Below are positions 60,013 to 64,000 of a DNA stretch of 64,000 nt, one piece after another. The notes under the pieces are model-generated. The model saw nothing but the letters and a program-made list of their open reading frames with translations, was not told the DNA's origin and did not search any database. Both the position numbers and the translations under genes were made by a program. The stretch's first letter is position 1; every line of letters begins with the position of its first letter. This DNA is from Azadirachta indica (Eukaryota > Streptophyta > Magnoliopsida > Sapindales > Meliaceae): positions 11,471,475-11,535,474 of the forward strand of contig CM040441.1 of the NCBI GenBank assembly GCA_022749755.1. Direction: 5' to 3'.

Positions 60013-62325
60013 CTAAAAGTCTCTTGGATCGACAAACACATTCCCGAATTGTCCCATCATTTTCGGCAGCTCGTCCTGATTGTCGATATCAGCTTGCAGA
60101 CAGTTTACTTTTTTCAAATACCAAAGATCATCGATGCGTGAAATGGAGGATTCTTTTGGTACATGCTGAATCAAAGGATCTGAAACTCCGAGCTCGGTCA
60201 TTATTACTTTGCAATGCTCTACATTTTCAGCCAAGCTTGATGCAAAACTCCACACAGCTTTCATCAGTTCCCCAAGCTTCTCTCCTTCCCCATAAAAACC
60301 ATACAGAAACAGAAACCCAAATGGGTTTCTTCCAAATGAACTACTACTACACATTGGCAGCATTTTAAGACAAGCTGGGAAAATCTTCTCTTTTGCATGG
60401 GTTAAGGTTGCATGAACAAATTTATTATATGGATGATGAGGCTTTCTTATATGAATCTTGTATGCCTCACAAGAATAATTCCAAATGCTAAAGATAACCC
60501 AGGAGCTTGGAGTACTTTTAGTTATGACATCTCCATTTTTCTCCTTGCTCTCAAGATCAAACCATTTCTCTTCTTTAAAATAAGATACCCATGTCCCCAA
60601 ACTGAGTTTTTCTTTCAAAATGGAATCTATGTCTGTGGGATAAACATCTTTGCTTTTCAACCTATCATTGTACAGAGAAATTGCTTGATCTACATGCAAT
60701 TTCTCAATCTTTATGTCTGAAGAAAGACTCTTCAGAGGCAAACTAACAGGCTGAACAAATATGACTAATGAGCTAAAGTTCACGTAATTGCGCTTCGTTG
60801 TGAATAGATTCGTAGAAGCTACATTTTTCTTTTCTGTTGCAAGAAAAGTGTAATGCGCTCCATTTCTCACCATCCATTCTTCAACTGATTTAACAAGGTG
60901 TAATCCAATCCCCAGTCTCCTACATAATTAGTAATAAATATTACTATTAAAAAACATTAATTGCATTCTAAGTTTTATTTTAACTATCAAGTAAATTGTC
61001 ACATCAATTGAAATAAAAAACCAAAAAAAGAATGAGTTATAACTTTGTAAGAGCTAATAATATTCCTCAGAAATAGTCATTGAACTGATAAGTACTGTTT
61101 ACATAAGCCGAAAACTGAAGCATATATATCAACGAAACAAATTAAGTAGATTGGTGTTTTAAATCTATACAACTAGCAAAACACTTTTTTTAAGTAGGGT
61201 TTGAAGTGTGATAATCATATACTAACAAGTGTACAACTCTTTTTTCTCTCCTGCAGCTAAAAAATAATCCCTTAATTTTCTGCTACTAAATTCAAAACTC
61301 AAGGATAATCAGAAGTATATCTACTACAAAAGCATTTGTTTTAATTTACATGGAACAATCTTCTCTCTACATCTACAATATTACAATTAATTAATTAGTC
61401 AAATTTATGACCCACAAAATTCAAAAATATATATGGAAATCATGTTTGCTCTTAAAATATATGAGTCTATTATCTTCAAACACATTGAGCAAATAATGGC
61501 TTGAAAATCTTGACATGCTTATTCAAAAATTCCTACTTTCACATATCATGGTGGGTGAATAATTTAATGCACTAAATTATATCACGTGAAGCATTATATG
61601 CTAAAAAAGAGCGGCATATTCGTGTGTATATATATATATATATATAGAATGAGAAAAGATCACGGACGGTAATTTTCATATTGAACTTCAAGACCAGGAG
61701 AGAGTATACCGATGGGTAGGAGAAACTCGAAGGCCTAATATGCAACCCAACTTCACATAAGTTCCTCCAAATTTAGTCCCCACACACTTGATGCATCCTC
61801 TCACAACGCCGACAAGCTCCCTCTTTTCCCGCAGCTCGGCAACCTGTTGGCCATAATCCAACCATATCAATTAGCTGTCTATCCAATCAAATTATCTATA
61901 TACATTTGATAAGATCTTATGGGGGGTCATCAGTTCCCTCTCATTACCTTTCTATAGTATAATGTAATCATAAAAACGTAGAAAAATCGTTAAGTATGTT
62001 TATTACATTTGAGATAAAAGGAAAATTTTTCAACAATAATCATAAAAATTTGCATGTATATATGAAGTTTCCCAACAGAGAAAAAGAAAATAGATAAATG
62101 AATCATTTGCTCTCAAGCTAGCTAGCGCTCAGTTCAACCCACCAGCATAATATGAACAGCATAGAATCTAATCCTACATAAAGGGTCAGCCATCATGTTT
62201 GTGAATAATGCGACCCCGTTTTTAGACCCTATTTCACAATTCTTCTCAAGTTTCCCCACCACTTCAATATCTCTCTCTTCGTTGAATTCCCTTATTAGAA
62301 CCTTGTTCTCCATCTTGTCAACCAT
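60013..62325 (-). CDS. HOOKLESS1-like GNAT acetyltransferase, three exons
   Basis: Exons are 62325-62143, 61843-61710 and 60919-60013, with GT/AG borders and consistent phase, giving 407 residues. The N-terminal half is a GNAT fold: VLIREFNEERDIEVVGKLE, then DPLCRIR, then REKRELVGVVRGCIKCVG. The acetyl-CoA motif spans residues about 97-111 (GLRVSPTHRRLGIG), followed by HLVKSVEEWMVRNGAHYTFL. The C-terminal half is the HLS1-specific domain (DIDSILKEKLSLGTWV, SSWVIFSIWN, GFLFLYGFYGEGE), ending GNVFVDPRDF as in HLS1. HOOKLESS1 is a nuclear protein downstream of ethylene and auxin, promoting the apical hook and other growth responses, with reported histone acetylation activity. ATG at 62325 or the in-frame one at 62313 could be the start. 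Some divergence from HLS1 suggests an HLS1-like paralogue. Confidence 0.93.
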
Positions 62326-64000
62326 GTTTCTCTCTTTTGCTAGCTAATAAGAGAAAAAAAAGTTGGTTACTGTCGACTAGGTTTTCCGACGAAGGAGGGA
62401 AATAATTAAATAAAACTTTTCAATCACCAAATCTTTCTTCAGCCTCCTATGTAAACCCACCTCCGATTTCATTCTTATATTCTTACTTCATTTAGTTCTA
62501 TCAGAAAACCAGCTAGCTAGGGCATTATTATCATTTTCTCTTTCTTTTTTTCATAATATTGTTTGTTTGTTTGTGGCTTAGGGCTACACACCTTTGTGGT
62601 TACACCAGAACTTTGTGCACCTGTTGAGTATGCTAAATATCCCCTTCAAACTTTTTTGTGTTACATTGCGTGTTTTTACTGAGTTAAAGCTGGCAATTTT
62701 TTTTTTTTTTTTTTCGAATAAGCTGTCTAAACGTTTCTTGCTCCTCAAAATTGGTGTTGGATTTTACGAATAGATTTTCTGAAACTTCATAATCTTTCGT
62801 ACATACGTACCAGATGCATATGCATCTTTTATATTTTATACATGTTGCAAAATACAGAATTAGATGGATGGTTCTAATTAGCTCTTTCACTGAATTTATC
62901 ATTTTTTTTTTTAACAAATTTTCATTATTTTGTTTTGTAACCTTGCGTACGTATAAATCTACTTCTCCTGGTGATAAATATTCTGCTGTGAAGAGTAGAG
63001 TACAAATGAGTAGTATTCATCTTTTTTCAACAAAATTCCTGGAGCCAACCAACCACAAAACTGTCGGCTAAATTTACTTACAAGGTAGACCCGTAGTGCG
63101 CATGTCGTCATTCAATTGTTGTATTTGCAGTTATATTCTCTGATACCCATACAAGTTTTTAAGCCAAAGTATGCTATACCATCATGTGAATGAGTTTACA
63201 ATTGGCCCTGGGTATAGGCCGCAGCCAGCACAGCAGGCAAGGCAAATAGGAAAAGAATATGTATCAATCATTTGATGTGCTAGTTTCAAATCACATCCCA
63301 GCTGTTCCCTAAAAGTAGTCTTCCAATTTATAATTGCCCTCTCTGTCCAACCCTTAAACCTAAGGTAACCTTCTGCAAAAAAATCTTTAATATTATTACA
63401 ATACCTTTTGACGTGTAATAATCCCGATTGCCAAACACTTGGATTCCGGATGCAACGTGGGCCAAGCAAGAAACCACGCATCCATAACATTAATATTTAT
63501 TTAATTTCAGTTAAACTAATTATAGTGTTTATAATTAATTTTATAAGCTAGCTAGCTATGTCAAAGAAGTTCTTTTATGTATATTACTAATAGCGGGAGA
63601 TTAATTATTTTGTGAAACTCTCTAAGAACAGTGATTTCACGAAATCTTAATGTTTCAACGTGGCTATGAGTGCGAGTCATGTTGCCTGTTGAGTCTAGCT
63701 TTTGCCACAGCAAACAGCAACAACTCGTGTAATTGGGACCGAAAACTGACTCAGTGTTCACACCTACCGTCAACACCGCCATTTCTCTTCCACATTTGTA
63801 CATATACTACCAGATTTTGTGCGTACGTATACACGAGCTTCTCTATTCATTTGATGGCATCATTCGTAATATTAATTTTTATTTATAATATAACGTTTAA
63901 CAGTTTATTAATTATTTTTCATAATAATTGAAAAACTTTTAAATTACAGTTATCTCAATTCAAATTAAACATGATTGCCTGCGTTTATATTTAGTTTTGA
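62326..64000. other. Upstream region of the HLS1-like gene and intergenic
   Basis: No gene was recognised. A minus-strand frame at 63182-63490 (102 codons, Cys/Trp-containing) has no family I know. T-runs lie near 62695-62715 and 62902-62913. Confidence 0.55.

Noticed and set aside
1..64000. CRISPR arrays, bacterial operons, prophage or plasmid features
   Set aside because: Spliced plant genes and plant retroelements throughout; no such structures seen.

Overview
The window is nuclear DNA of a flowering plant. It is AT-rich, with spliced genes, plant-specific families (dirigent protein, CrRLK1L receptor kinase, HCF107, HOOKLESS1-like, TPD1-like) and a dense load of plant transposons. Gene models fit a woody eudicot; a Citrus-like genome is a guess, not something the sequence proves.

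Layout. 1-12.6 kb is a transposon-rich, gene-poor arm. It holds the tail of an epoxide hydrolase pseudogene split by a 3.7-kb gag/protease-only LTR element, a stray epoxide hydrolase tail in the other orientation, a solo copia LTR, a non-coding LTR-pair element whose core is a degenerate tandem array and whose 3' LTR carries a MITE-like insertion, and a decayed CACTA (En/Spm) element. 12.7-13.8 kb is an intact three-exon epoxide hydrolase gene. 15.5-31.3 kb is a nest: a MULE-type element, then a 5'-truncated squalene epoxidase pseudogene split by two Ty1/copia elements in opposite orientations. Each copia element has a perfect 5-bp target duplication, and one carries two further insertions. 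31.9-32.2 kb holds a U1 snRNA gene with a Pol II type snRNA promoter.

The right half is gene-rich: dirigent protein (32.4-32.9, -), FERONIA-type receptor kinase (34.5-37.1, +), a three-exon TPD1-like secreted protein (39.3-40.0, -), a kinase-less LRK10L/WAK-type membrane protein (44.4-45.7, +), a second MULE-type element with a perfect 9-bp duplication (46.3-47.3), a FIP1-like polyadenylation-factor pseudogene (47.6-53.8, +), an eight-exon HCF107 chloroplast RNA maturation gene (55.0-58.6, +) and a HOOKLESS1-like acetyltransferase (60.0-62.3, -).

The genes do not form a pathway; this is ordinary plant chromosome organisation. I found no convincing novel multi-gene system. The most informative features are the nested, datable insertions in dead genes, the U1 gene, the truncated receptor and the gag/protease-only element. 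Splice sites were read by eye from GT/AG signals, reading-frame continuity and known family sequences; no alignments or searches were run.
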